The notes under the pieces: generated by a model
Told to the model about the DNA's origin: nothing
The model's input: only the letters and a program-made list of their open reading frames with translations
The model's database searches: none
From: Mermis nigrescens
Taxonomy: Eukaryota; Nematoda; Enoplea; Mermithida; Mermithidae
Assembly: GCA_036768485.1 (NCBI GenBank)
Contig: JAVLUZ010000548.1
Location: forward strand, 654,467-718,466
Length of the DNA stretch: 64,000 nucleotides
Direction of reading: 5' to 3'
Part shown: one piece after another, positions 33,545 through 45,440 of the stretch
How positions within the stretch are numbered: position 1 is the stretch's first letter
Layout: each line of letters begins with the position of its first letter
Program-made: the position numbers and the translations under genes

Positions 33545-33741
33545 GTGAGGTGCTGTAAAAAACCGATTTTAAATGTTTCTGATTGTAAAACGTATTTAAA
33601 CCCTTTCTAGGAACAATATCCGGACCAAACACATCAGAGAAATACTTAGTATATCAGTACACAATACATATTACGCAACATACATATTGGTACCGGCTAC
33701 GGTACCGGTACCGGCTGGAAATGAGGGGTACCGGTGCATCA

Positions 33742-33744
<3 letters not shown>

Positions 33745-33824
<80 letters not shown>
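33745..33824. repeat. (TA)n, inner tract, left arm
   Basis: About 40 TA units immediately after the hAT terminus CACTG. Confidence 0.97.
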
Positions 33825-33829
<5 letters not shown>

Positions 33830-33839
33830 TTCTAAACTC

Positions 33840-34210
33840 AAAATTTTCCGGCGCTTCGCGCCGGATTTCTTATTTTCTATCTGTTTTTACCTTATAAGCT
33901 AGATTTTATTTTAAATAGCGAATTTGTATCCAAAACTTTCGGCGCTTCGCGCCGGATTTCTTATGTTCTATCTTTTTTACCTTATAAGCCCAGATTTTAC
34001 TTAAAAATAGCGAATTTGTCAATTCGGCGCGCGCGCCGATTTATATTCTATCTTGTTTCGCACATATAATGAATTTGCCAAAAATATCAATTTATAAAAA
34101 TTCGAGCATCACTTAGAATATGTTTTATCTTTTTAAACACCAGCCCCGATTTCTTTAATAGCGCTGTCAAAACTTTCAGCGCTGTAGATTTCATATCGAC
34201 TATGCGCCTG
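33840..34210. repeat. Hairpin-bearing repeats next to palindrome centre
   Basis: Units of about 100 bp (33848, 33940, 34024) each with GGCGCTTCGCGCCGGATTTC-like hairpins followed by TTATGTTCTATCTTTTTTACC. They resemble D-element interior units; mirrored on the right side. Confidence 0.7.
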
Positions 34211-34214
34211 CTTC

Positions 34215-34291
34215 AGATTTTACTAAAAAATAGCGAATTTGTCAATTCGGCGCGCGCCGGATTTCTTATGTTCTATTTTTTAGTAAAATCT
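34215..34291. repeat. Palindrome centre
   Basis: A 19-bp perfect inverted pair, AGATTTTACTAAAAAATAG at 34215-34233 and its reverse complement at 34273-34291, flanks a 39-bp spacer. The spacer is centred on the self-complementary GGCGCGCGCC (34249-34258). This is the symmetry axis of the 21-kb inverted repeat. Confidence 0.85.
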
Positions 34292-34649
34292 AGGCTTATA
34301 AGAATATAAGAAATCCGGCGCGAAAAAAATTTTTTGACAAATGCACTATTTAAAATAAAAATCTGGGCTTATAAGCTAAAAAAAGATAAAACATAAGAAA
34401 TCCGGCGCAGGCGCTGACACTTGACAAATTCGATATTTACAAGTAAATCTGGGCTTATAGGTAAACAAAGATAGAACATAAAGAATCCATTGTCATATTT
34501 ACACAAATAAAATCTGGAGCCATAAAATAAAAAGATAAATTTATAAGAAATCAACTTTCAAAATTTTGTTTCTTTTATTTAATAAAATCAGGCCAAGGAT
34601 AAAAACAGATAAAAAATAAATCTGGCGCGAAGCATAGAAGAAACGAGTT

Positions 34650-34651
<2 letters not shown>

Positions 34652-34733
<82 letters not shown>
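34652..34733. repeat. (TA)n, inner tract, right arm
   Basis: About 41 TA units, mirror partner of 33745-33824. Confidence 0.97.
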
Positions 34734-34736
<3 letters not shown>

Positions 34737-36397
34737 TGATGCACCGGTACCTGCAGCCGGTACCAGTACCGTAGCCGGTACCAATGTATGATTACATAGC
34801 ACCAATATGTATTATTGTATACTAGTATTTCCTCTGATGTATTCCTAGAAAAGGGTTTAGATACGTTTTACAATATGTTACTTAAAATCGGTTTTAGCAC
34901 CTCCTAAATGTTTTTTTATTGCAAAGATCCGTTGTATATTGCAGATGGTCCCAAAGTCTTTGTGCATTTTGTACATGAAAAATTTTACGTACTATAATAT
35001 AGTACGGTAGCGATTTTTTAATAGAGCAGGGTTTCTTTTGGTAGTGTGATTCTATTGGTACCAGGTCTCTGAGGGCAAAAATCACCCAGAAGTCTTAAAG
35101 CTGGCACTTGAAATTTTTTCGAAAATCGACATTTTTCTTTCGGGAAATACCACTATAAATATAGAACACACAATTACTATTTCGGCTTTTTTTGCGGAGC
35201 GCGAAAACTTGCGATTTCAGACAGTTTTTGTCTTCCCAGAACATGCATGTAAAACTGCGGCTAAAAATCTTTGTACACCGGGAAAATCTTTGCCGACCAC
35301 AACTCTATTATAATAATTCGAGGGATTTATTGGTGGTCTGTTCATTATGTCGTCAAATGAAGAAAATCCTTCTGAAAATTCTAGATTGATGGGGTGAATC
35401 AAAGTATTATGCAATTGTTAATTGAGGAAAGTCAATTAGCAGAGGAGCAGGAGCGGCGGTCCAACTTGGGTGAATGAAAAAACATTTTGTCTACCCATCC
35501 AACCAAATTTTGCCGAGCTTGTTTTTGTCCAAAAACATTAAAACTTTTGATTAAGTTGTTAAAATAAGTGAAAGAAAATGATCGAATAAAAATCTACAGT
35601 ACTTTCTTTATTATTGCATTGTTTGCAGAGTGAGCTTATTCTGAAGTGAATTCCTCCTTCTTTTTAAACTCAAAATTAAATCAATTAAGTGGTACCAGCA
35701 CCGGCACCTAATTTGCGGCTGCCGGTACTGGTACCCGGTATAAATCCACTGCCGAGATAATGATTAGGATTATAATGTAGAGAGTGATAATGTTCTGGGT
35801 AGATTTACCTTCAAAACTCAATTTCAAGCAAACCACAGATCTTCTTGAATTCTTTCACTTGTAATCGATTGGTGCGAATTTCTAGTTAATGGTAAAATTA
35901 TTTGCTGTACAAATTGCAATTCGTTTTGGTAGCAGACAATACGTTATCTATCAGGTAAATAGAATAATAAGCCTAAAAAAAGTGCAAGTAAAAGCACATT
36001 GAAAAACATCAAATTCAGAGGAGTTAAATCCGTACATGGGCGGCTCAAAAAAATGCGGAAGTCCACAATTTTTCAAGGGATGCCTGATAATATATGGTAG
36101 GCGAAAAGGCGTTTTCTCGCGTGCATGAGCTACATCCATAAGCATAAAAAACCGCGGAAAAACGAATTCTGAAATCTGGGGGTTTGATGTGAATTCTGGG
36201 GGGTCTAGATCCCGATGCCCATGTTCTGTTATATCTTAATAATCCCAACAAGTGTGCATGACGTGCATATCTACAAGCAAGTATATGCATAGGTACATAC
36301 AGAGGTAAATTTGGTCATACTATGAGCATAGGTAAAAACACGCCCAATTGGCCGGGCCCGACTGGCACCGGGCCTGGCCCCGGCAAACTGTACACGC

Positions 36398-36400
<3 letters not shown>

Positions 36401-36457
<57 letters not shown>
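36401..36457. repeat. (TA)n, outer tract, right arm
   Basis: About 28 TA units, mirror partner of 31780-31833. Confidence 0.97.
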
Positions 36458-36460
<3 letters not shown>

Positions 36461-39400
36461 ATAAATATACTTGGTATTGTGGATTATTAAGGATGTAAAA
36501 GGATGGGACTGAAATTAGCTATCCTAAAGTCGCAAAATCTGATAAAAATCACACTTTCTTTAAGCAACGCAAAAAATCGAAATACGCATTTCTGCGGCTT
36601 CCTAAAAGTGTCTTTTTAAAATAATTTTCAAAGTTTCGAATGAAGTGTATAAACAGGTACTAATGTTTACTTTTAAATTGCTGGCAAGTAACAACACTGA
36701 CTATAAGTATCTGATTGATAGAAAACAGTATTATTGTATTTAAGGGTGTTTTATTTTATTATGAGCATCTGTAAGCAAGCAGACCCGATTGATAGACAAT
36801 ACACCCAATCATTACGAGCATGCCGTAACCTACATTTAGTCTGTTTCAAACTCGCATTTTCTACGATTAAAACCAACAATTTCTTCAATTGTCTTTTTGC
36901 GACTTTAGGTAGCTTTTTCTAGTCCCCTCAGCATAATAATCCACAATTCGAAGTATATTCGTAATTTTTGTTGGAGCATTTTTCTTTGCTAGAACCCCTA
37001 CTTTTTTTATTAGCATGATTTGAGTACATCAGTCAGTAGAACATTCTGTAACATGCCCGCAATAATGACAGCGGTGCATAATGACTAATATTGTTGAAAA
37101 CATCAACATGCCTTTTTAAGCAATGCAAGCTCACATTAATTTAAACGAATCGAGTTTTTTCGGCGTAAACTTTACGCAAAATATCAAGTGTAGATACACG
37201 CTTAGCTTCAGATGAGCAAAACTTCTTTGTAGTATAAACTACAGATTAAAAAAATGATTGAGTGCAAACTTTTACGGCTTGCAGGTGTGTGAAAATATCA
37301 GACTACAATTCTGATTTTACGTATTTGAAAAATTAAGCTCGCAGATATTTAAAGTTGGCATGTAAACAGACAACCACGAAATTATTGAAAATTTCAGTCG
37401 GATCTCTGATATTGCGATGTGCATTCGGCATTTATTAAAAAATTAGAGTCTCCCGCAACAAACTGATAGATAAATATTAGATGTAAACCACTTTACACCA
37501 CTGTTAAGTGCAAACAAATTATTGTCGATTTATTTCATTTTTAGACTTGAGATTATGTCAGACTCTGTGCTTAGCGAGCGCCTTTTCTGACACCTCACAA
37601 AAATTGATGTGAAACAAGCAATCGTAATAGACGCTACCCAGTGTTTTATTTATTATTCGACTTTGAACGAAGAAGTGGCGAACGAAAAAAATGGACAAAC
37701 GTATTTTCCACTGTCCACCACGTAGGCACAAAATCTGGACCTAACTTGATTGAGCGTAAATAAATTAGGGCCAGTTTGTAGCCCTTTGATAGCCAGTACG
37801 TTTGATGCTGCCAAACTATGTTCCATATATGATTGCAATCAAAATACGAAATCGAACAGCTTCTTTCGTTTTACATCTCAGATTTCGAACTTGCCACGAA
37901 CAACTGAATATTACGTTTTTCTAAGGGGCTCGCTTCGACGGTTAGCTCTTGAGTTTTTATTTCCGTTTTATCATTTATCCCAACTCAACACCGAAAAAAG
38001 TTGAAGAAAATGGACAAAATTTTACTCATCCACTAAGGATATGAAGTTTATTTACTAAAACTAAGGTAAAATTTCAAAGTTTTCTAATGAAACGGTTTTA
38101 TTTGTATATAAAGAAGTATTGATTGTAGAAAAGTTTGCTTTAAGCACAAGACTAACACTGATCCATTGAACATTTCTGTCAGAAAATTTCTTAAAACGCC
38201 GGAGTTATTGGCAGACATAAACAAGTCGAAAACTCGACCAAAATGTGTCTTTTCACCTCAATTTTCGCATCGCTCTTCGAGGGCGAGCGAAAATTCAAAA
38301 AAACAAAAAAGTGATAAATCTGCAAAATTTGCCAATAGATATGAATAAGTCAAATGAAGATACATCTTTAAAACAAAGTGAAAAGTTAGTATTCAGACCC
38401 CATTATTCTTTATCCGCAGAGATGGATAGAAGAGGTGGTAAAAGCGACCTTCTTCGAAGAACTGACCGAAACAATCTGTGTATAGAACCTTGTTCTTATT
38501 TAGATGAGTTTTAAGATCATTTTGGCAAAAAAACTTAATTCCCCACTCAGATCGACCATGATAAATCGTGGTCATGACAAAAATTATTGGCAAAATTTTG
38601 CGGTTCGTCGTATTGATAGGTCTGCTTCATTTGTTTAAGGCTTTTTCTAATCAATTTTCTTTTTACGGGGTACGAAAAGCGAGTGCGGGTGGTGGTCGGC
38701 GATCCAATTCGATGAGGGCGCGGGTTGGGGTCATTGTAACCTCCGAAAATGACCCCGCTGAAAAGAAGCTCTCGGACTAAAATGAAACAGACTATGAATG
38801 CGCTACCCAACGAAGCACTTTTCGTATCAATGAAAGAGTTAACAACGGCCAGCCACTTGAAGAAAAGAAGCAGTGCTGGAAAGTAATGCAATGATAAGGC
38901 GCGGCGGGTAATGAAAACGTTTGGAATGGAACACGACTAGAGCCAAAGTGTGTTAACAAGAATCACTTATGGTTCGTTTCATTTAGCTTTGAGGTTTTTT
39001 AAAAAAAAATTTAAAGTGCCTACAGGTGTTTTATTTAATACGGAAATATAATATTCTACAGTAGATCAGTATATATGCCGTGCTAAGCCGCGTTACCGCC
39101 AACAGAATTTTAAAAGCGCTTTTTGTAGCCTGTTCTTTCGAGAGAACAGAAGAATACCGCTAAGTTTAATGGAGCAATACGTGTGCTTAAAATTGTTTCA
39201 TTGCACAGATCGAGCAAATTTGACGAGGTGTTGAATAATATGCGAAAGTGTCGCAATTTCTAGCCATAGTTTAAGCGCGTCTGGCGCAATTCTGATTTAT
39301 CAGTCGGGTTTTTTCCGTAATTTATCAATCGAATTTTTCCGTAATTTATTAGTCAGTGATTTTTTTAAGTTGACTGAAAACGCGTATATATTGGGATTTC

Positions 39401-40689
39401 GTTTAAATATCATAATTGAAACGTACTAACTGTATCGTTAGTATGGTTATATGCATGTTATGTGGAAGGCGGCGACGTCAATTATGCAGAACAAACAACG
39501 AACCTGTCAACTATTTGGGAGTGACACAACGCGACACATGAGTAAATGGAAGATATCTAGAAGCTGTATGTATATGTAATGCAGGCCCGTATCCGGGGGC
39601 GGGGCCTGCCCCCCCGAGAAATGGGAAAAATTTTGTTTTTCCCAAGGGTCCCGAAAAATGAAAATTAGTTGGTCTGAAACACCGCCAAAACTAGTTTTAA
39701 CACCAACACTTTGAAGAAAAACACAAAAATTTTCCGGCGCTTCGCGCCGAATTCGCCGACGCGCAGGTTTTGTCTTCACAAACCGCTGAAAATCAAATTT
39801 GAGTTAGACATAGAGAAGTAAGTCGAACTCTAACGCTTTGCGCCAGTTTCATTGTTTTAGCCCTTAGTTTTGCCTTCTATCAAAACAGCTCAGAATTTGG
39901 TTATGACAATGAACGGAAAAGCTGTATCCGGGGGCGAGTCCCCTAAATGGAAAATTTTTGTTTCCCGGGGTCCCCCGAAGGGAAAAATGAAAAGGTGGCG
40001 AGTGCGTGCAAAACACAAACTCCAGACTGGCATGCGCTAGTTAGTCAAATTTTCCGGCGATTTGCGCCGATCAATTTGTTTACTTATAGTTTTGTCTTCT
40101 GAACCGCCAAAATCGCTCAGAAGTAGGTTAGATTATAAGAGAGCATGTCAATCCCTCGCGCTGTGCGCCGAATTCTTTAGTTATAGTTTTTTGCCTACTA
40201 CCTCACTCAAACAGCTCAAATTTGAGTTATGACATGGGAACATGAACTCCCTCGCGCCACGTATATGTTTTTATCTTCTAGTCCGCTCAAGCCGCTCAAC
40301 GAAGGTTGTGCAGAGCATATCAATTTTCGGCATCGCACCGAATTATTAATTATCCATATTGTTTTTCTCTGTAAGCACAATGATTAAGTACAAAGGCGAG
40401 AGATAAAAATAATTCGCCGGTGCGTGATGAGAAATCACATTAGAAATGGTAAATTTTGCTGTATACTCAAAATGGAATAAAGTGAAAATTTTTTAATTTT
40501 TTTGTTGAAATTTTTCTTCACCGTTAGCAGAGCTCGCCGAGATACGCTCAAAATATCTTTATTTTCGCCTATCTCACAATAATTTCGAATATCTGATATA
40601 CTTTTCGGCCCCCCTGAGAAAAAATCCGGGATGCAAACACCAAAATGTGTTAGCCCAGGTGTTATTCGCAAAACGTAACACGCACGCCA

Positions 40690-41060
40690 ATTGGCTTCAC
40701 TCACACCAGAAGTTGGCAGCAGCCGAGGCTCCGTCCCAGTGGAGCACGCTCGTATGGATGCAGAACCTTTTGGTGTTGAAGAAGATCAACGTTACAATCA
40801 ACAAACGATTTGAACAATAGAATACAAAAATACAAGGAGTTAGAACCGAATTGGAAAGCAGACGTTAAGCGGGACATCGAATAAAAAGCAGCCATTAAAT
40901 TTGAAATTGAAATTAGAGTTTAATTGATGAAGGATACGGATACAACGGGAAAATGAGCATGAATTGGTCGTCGAGGGAAGTCACTCAGTGTCGCCGATTG
41001 AAGGTCTACACGAGGTATGTATCCAATATTCGACGAATGTGATTACTTATTCGTAGTGGG
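40690..41060 (+). pseudogene. Coiled-coil exon, inverted-arm copy of copy 4
   Basis: Plus-strand reverse counterpart of 26490-26890 in the right palindrome arm. It shows AATACAAAAATACAAGGAGT and the GTATGTATCCAATATTCGAC end, followed by the same B insertion (about 41060-41290). It is riddled with frame changes and smaller than its partner. Confidence 0.6.
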
Positions 41061-41290
41061 CAACGGTCTGGAAGGTGCAAGGCAAGGTCAAGTGGTTGAA
41101 AATGGTGATATGGTGAAAAAACACCATTTTTCAACATTTCTCGTCAAATTATCTATCCATTGAAAAAAAAAATTATACAAAAAACGGAAAAAATTAAAAA
41201 ATTGAATTCTGGGGGTATTTTTTGGTGATTTATGCATACCCCGTTGCATACCCGAAAGATGTGCCTATCACTCCATTAATTCATTTGATT
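41060..41290. mobile_element. B element, right-arm copy
   Basis: Mirror of 26226-26483, retaining ACACCATTTTTCAACATTTC and a shortened GGGGG end. Confidence 0.7.
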
Positions 41291-43759
41291 TTGAATTAAA
41301 TGGAAATGAGAGAAATTGACAGAAATTGTATTTATATCAAAAAATTAGCCAATAGAAATTAAAAATTAAAGAGATACTTACTTGTTCTTATGCGCACGTA
41401 GTCACAATCACACTTTTATCTACGGCAATTAATCACATAGAGTCTTGGACAAAATCTTTGCGCAACATTACGTGTGTCGGCGTTTGCACATGATAAAGCA
41501 TAAACTGACATATGTTTCTTTGCAGATACCACGAGAACAAAACTCTTAACAGAGAGCACAGTTATATACAATATATACGAAAGATAGAGAACTGTATGTC
41601 GTTAGCGTTAAATGTGCCCTTCGCACCGAATGTGAAGATTTTCAACATTTTATTCAGACAAGAGGCACTTTTTATGTATATTTATAAAGAAAGAAATAAT
41701 CTTTTAATGGTCAATTTACTTTCAGGTGAGCATAATCGAGACGTACTTGATACATTTATCAAGTAAATGGCGGAGCTACGAGAGGATGTATTCTTCCGCT
41801 GTTTGAACCGATATAAGTGCATTTTTTCATCATCTGAGTTAAGGCCCAAGCTTAAAGGCGCAAGTAGGTTTTCACAGATGAGGTGTGTTGAGTCTTGTTC
41901 CCGGGGTGCGGCTGTCCCGTAGTACGGTATGCTCGGAGCCCCCATTCTGTCCCCCGCCCTTCCTCACTATTTCATCCGGATACGGGCACCTGATATACAT
42001 TGTGACCCCAGTGACCAAATGTATGTTAATTACAATGTTTTGCAGCTGCAGAGTAAGCAAGATCTCGTGTTGATGTGCGTTTTGATTTGGAGTTTTTAAT
42101 GAAGATGGTCCCACTTGACAGCTTCAAATCAACTAGTGCTAGATGATTTGTGAAAATTTCTTATGCACTATTACAGTATGACGAGTTGTCCCGGCCCCAT
42201 AAGACTGATGAAAGACCCGAATAATGCACTATTTGTCATACGAGCCTTAGAGTGAGCGAGATACTGAAAAGCTCGGTTTTTCTCAACTAACTCTTGAACA
42301 TGGTGGACAGCACAAAGTAATCCGAAAGCTTCATTTTCTATCGATCTGTATATGCTGAAATTTTATAACTGCTTTCGTTTGGCACAACTGACGAGATGAG
42401 ACGAAAAATTGGAAGGGAATTCAGAAAATCAATGATGACTTTTTGAGTTAAATGAGCAGATTCAGATTAAAAACGAGTTAAATGAAACGGATGGGAAGAA
42501 TGTGTATTTAGTGCGTGTCACGAGAGTGGGTGATCACACGGCTCGTGGGCAACACCAATTGGGGGAATGAAGGCGTAGCCAAGACTGGTTTGGGGGGGCA
42601 TGGCTGGGGGGAATTTTTAAGACTTCTTTGCATTGGTGCCGTGGCGTGTACGCTTGCAAAAGTGAGTTTTCGACTTTTAGCGTAGCTAATTTATAGGTTT
42701 CTGACAAACAAAAAATTAATTTACGCAAACAAAGCAGAGAATAGACACAATCATTTTCGCACTTACTATTATACTCATTGCTCAACTGAAAACATGCATT
42801 CGGCGGCAAGCTGACACTCTGTTTATTTTGTTGCATTTTCCGACTTGTTTCGAATTTTTTATAAGTCGAAACGAGTTTCATCGTATTCGTTACGCTGTAA
42901 TCGAAAGTAAATGGGTAATCCATGTACCTATATAAGTGGTCGATTGAATAAACAAATATATACGTATCTGTACATAAACACATCTATGCATGTTATGTAC
43001 AGGCATGGAAGTCGGTACTACATTTTAAATCGTGCAATGCAGTCGTAGTCAAAGAGCTTTTCAAATCTTACTATGATCGGAGGGGCATGGTCGAGTGGAC
43101 GGATGGAGAATCGGGGTTTGATCAGGTAAAAACCACCTTGCTGGAAGATTGAACGGGACGATCAGCGGTCATCGGGACACAATCGAAAATTCTCGCTTTT
43201 TTGGGACGCTCATTCGTTTTAAAAAAGCAGACATTTGCAAGTGATCTTGCTCTGTTGCGCTTTAAACGCAGTTTACTAGCTTATACATTCACTCGTTTTT
43301 TACGTTGGCTACTGCGCAAAAAGCGAATAATGGGTCAAAATTGACAGTGCGACGCGACGTCGCGTTGCGTCACGTCTTGGCCGCCGGAACTTTTCTAAAA
43401 TTTTGCGTCTTTGTTTGCATTTCCTTTTTGGTTGTTGTTGCTGCGTTTGAGAGGCGGTCTAACCGCGGAACATTAAAACTTGGTTGCGGTGAAAATAGCG
43501 AACTGTAACGGCTTAGTTCCTCTCTGACTGTTTATAAGCCTGTTTCTATGATTTCAATTTTTTTCTGCTTACTTCTTTGTGAAATTATGGTTAGTACTTT
43601 TTGTGTACATGTGTACTAATTCTCGCGTCTCTTGTTTCTCTTATACTAGCAGCATGCTCGTTGCATGTTATTAATTTATTTATTTTATTTTTTATTTTTC
43701 ATCTTTATCATATTGATGACTCTATTATTACTATATAGGTCATGTAACTGTCCTCGCAC

Positions 43760-43995
43760 TGTAGCCGCTGAACGAGACGAATACACGAAGAGTAAAAATA
43801 AAGAATAAATAAATCCTTGACCAGAACAATAAATCCTTGATCAGAACAATATCATAGCGGCGGAGCGCATATCGTTGAAATCAATGAATTTCTTTTTTTT
43901 CAACGCGTAGAAGCGAGAGGGCAAAGTCACGCGGTATGCAGTATAATTATATCCTTCCTCTCTCCGTTAGTTCATTTATTCTGAACTAGAAAGGT
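43760..43995 (+). pseudogene. Coiled-coil exon, inverted-arm copy of copy 3
   Basis: Plus-strand counterpart of 22862-23202. It keeps the 20-bp tandem duplication (CCTTGACCAGAACAATAAAT) and the CTCTCTCCGTTAG tail but lacks intervening sequence. It lies just inside the N gap. Confidence 0.6.
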
Positions 43996-44117
43996 AAGCG
44001 GAGAGCTTGACAAAATAATATCAGAATGTGCAATTAATGGTGGGATAGTGTTCTTATGCGCACATGAATGCAATCACGCAATTTCGTTAGACGACCCGAT
44101 ACATATTGCAGCATTCN

Positions 44118-44441
44118 NNNNNNNNNNNNNNNNNNNNNNNNNNNNNNNNNNNNNNNNNNNNNNNNNNNNNNNNNNNNNNNNNNNNNNNNNNNNNNNNNNN
44201 NNNNNNNNNNNNNNNNNNNNNNNNNNNNNNNNNNNNNNNNNNNNNNNNNNNNNNNNNNNNNNNNNNNNNNNNNNNNNNNNNNNNNNNNNNNNNNNNNNNN
44301 NNNNNNNNNNNNNNNNNNNNNNNNNNNNNNNNNNNNNNNNNNNNNNNNNNNNNNNNNNNNNNNNNNNNNNNNNNNNNNNNNNNNNNNNNNNNNNNNNNNN
44401 NNNNNNNNNNNNNNNNNNNNNNNNNNNNNNNNNNNNNNNNN
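44118..44441. other. Assembly gap (Ns)
   Basis: A run of about 324 N. The left side is the outer end of the right palindrome arm; the right side is immediately 3' of the FERRY3 stop codon, so the FERRY3 3'UTR and the true palindrome boundary are hidden. Confidence 0.99.
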
Positions 44442-44466
44442 TGTTAAATAGATTATAAAACGCATG

Positions 44467-44676
44467 CTATTTGATACGAAAGGGTTTCGTGACATGAAAT
44501 ATTTGTTGTAATAAGTCCGACAACTGATGAAAAAGTTCATGAGATAAATCAGGCGGTACAAAAAATTGCACTGTCAGATGCATCTTATCGTTAGTCGTGG
44601 CGCATTCCATCACAAAGCCTTTGACGCACTTGTAAATCAATTCCGCTCTTTTCAAACACCAGCTGACAGTCATATT
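44467..44676 (-). CDS. FERRY3: C12orf4/FERRY3 homologue, last coding exon
   Basis: Encodes 69 residues plus stop TAG (44469-44467). The acceptor TTTATTTATAG has AG at 44678-44677, phase 0. The sequence TVSWCLKRAELIYKCVKG, then TVQFFVPPDLS, then FHQLSDLLQQIFHV, matches the conserved C-terminus of animal C12orf4 (known form: IPWCLRRAELVFKCVKGF, TVQFLVP, YQLSNMLPQIFRV). C12orf4 is subunit 3 of FERRY, the five-subunit Rab5 effector that ties mRNA and ribosomes to early endosomes. The stop sits a few residues after the conserved block, as expected. The 3'UTR is lost in the N gap, which begins 25 bp downstream. A paralogous copy lies at 8336-8542. An A-type element sits 20 bp upstream of the acceptor. 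Confidence 0.93.
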   Translation of the reverse strand, partial: NMTVSWCLKRAELIYKCVKGFVMECATTNDKMHLTVQFFVPPDLSHELFHQLSDLLQQIFHVTKPFRIK

Positions 44677-44696
44677 CTATAAATAAATGATAGAAA

Positions 44697-45440
44697 CACT
44701 GTTTTTTTGTACGAGCCTCTTTGTACATGTACAAAGATCTCCGGAAAAGTCTTTGTACGAGCGAAAATTTTTTTGTACATTTAACGTATATATATCCAAT
44801 TGAATGTACAAATTTTTCCATACTACTAGATTGTTATCCGTGACCCGCATGCTGCGCAAAAGGTATAACTTTGTCCTAAATTCAGCTGGTTATATTAGTT
44901 CGGCCCGAAACGCCAAAATTTTCATGAGTCTTAGGTTGAAATTACACATAAAATTCGACTCAGCAAGTTAAAATGACTTGTGTTACACAATTATAAATAA
45001 TAAGCGGTTGCAATGTGCTCACTGAATCTCATAATAGACACCAATTTGCTTCTGAATTTAATGCAACGCAAAGATAAAAAGAGTCAATTTTATCTTCAAA
45101 CGGTAGGAAACAGTGCAAAGTTGTTTAATAGTTCTTTTTTCTGCATAAAATCTTTATAAAACAGTGGAAATAGATGTAAAAGATGCATCAATCTGTACAA
45201 AGATGCTAACAGATAGATTTTGGAGTGTTAAATGCCCGCGCTTGGAGCTAAATAGAATGTAATTATGATACTCGGCGCGAAGCGCCAAAATTCTTAGAAA
45301 TTCTGCTAAAAAATACTCCAAAAAACATTAAAATTACTATTTCTTTGCTCCCAAAAAGTCTTTGTACATTGTACAAAGATGGCTCCGAAAATCTTTGTAC
45401 GAGCCTCAAAATCTTTGTCCCGTACAAAAAAAAAACATTG
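44697..45440. mobile_element. Long A-related element in FERRY3 last intron
   Basis: 744 bp: CACTGTTTTTTTGTACGAGC and, inverted, CAATGTTTTTTTTTTGTACG; perfect 8-bp TSD GATAGAAA (44689-44696 and 45441-45448). The paralogous 8.55-kb copy has the empty site. The interior (about 44900-45230) matches 57600-57960, so this is a distinct subfamily. Hairpin GGCGCGAAGCGCC near 45274. Confidence 0.93.

Larger units (their letters stand above)
32591..33743. mobile_element. hAT element with GGTACC ends, left arm
   Basis: Starts TAGTGATGCACCGGGTACC and ends GGTACCGGTGCATCACTG, with GGTACCGGTACC iterations at both ends. It contains a BED-finger remnant and a nested A element (about 33108-33544). No clean TSD was found; the right flank is directly the (TA)n tract. 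Mirrored at about 34735-35765. Confidence 0.8.
22664..34252 (+). repeat. Left arm of giant inverted repeat
   Basis: Collinear, in reverse complement, with 34254-44117. Anchor pairs: 22664/44117, 23.45/43.5, 24.05/43.05, 25.1/42.1, 26.3/41.2, 27.0-28.1/39.6-40.6, 28.9/39.0, 29.7/38.3, 30.9/37.3, 31.8/36.43, 32.6/35.73, 33.3/35.1 and 33.75/34.73 kb. The order is strictly mirror-symmetric. The arm includes coiled-coil copies 3 and 4, a D element, two T elements, an A element and two (TA)n tracts. Confidence 0.9.
34254..44117 (-). repeat. Right arm of giant inverted repeat, ending at the N gap
   Basis: Reverse complement of the left arm, roughly 80-88% similar where I compared by eye, and about 1.7 kb shorter overall. 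Many differences are small deletions and shortened homopolymers. The arm stops at the scaffold gap. It holds no feature that is not a copy of the left arm. Confidence 0.88.

Noticed and set aside
38390..38600. ORF with GIKFF.QNDL repeated at 17.25, 29.4 and 38.5 kb as a conserved protein
   Set aside because: It is the G-type repeat; frames differ between copies and similarity is at nucleotide level including non-coding flank.
44034..44561. Long ORFs spanning 44034-44561
   Set aside because: They are artefacts of translating the N gap as an open frame.
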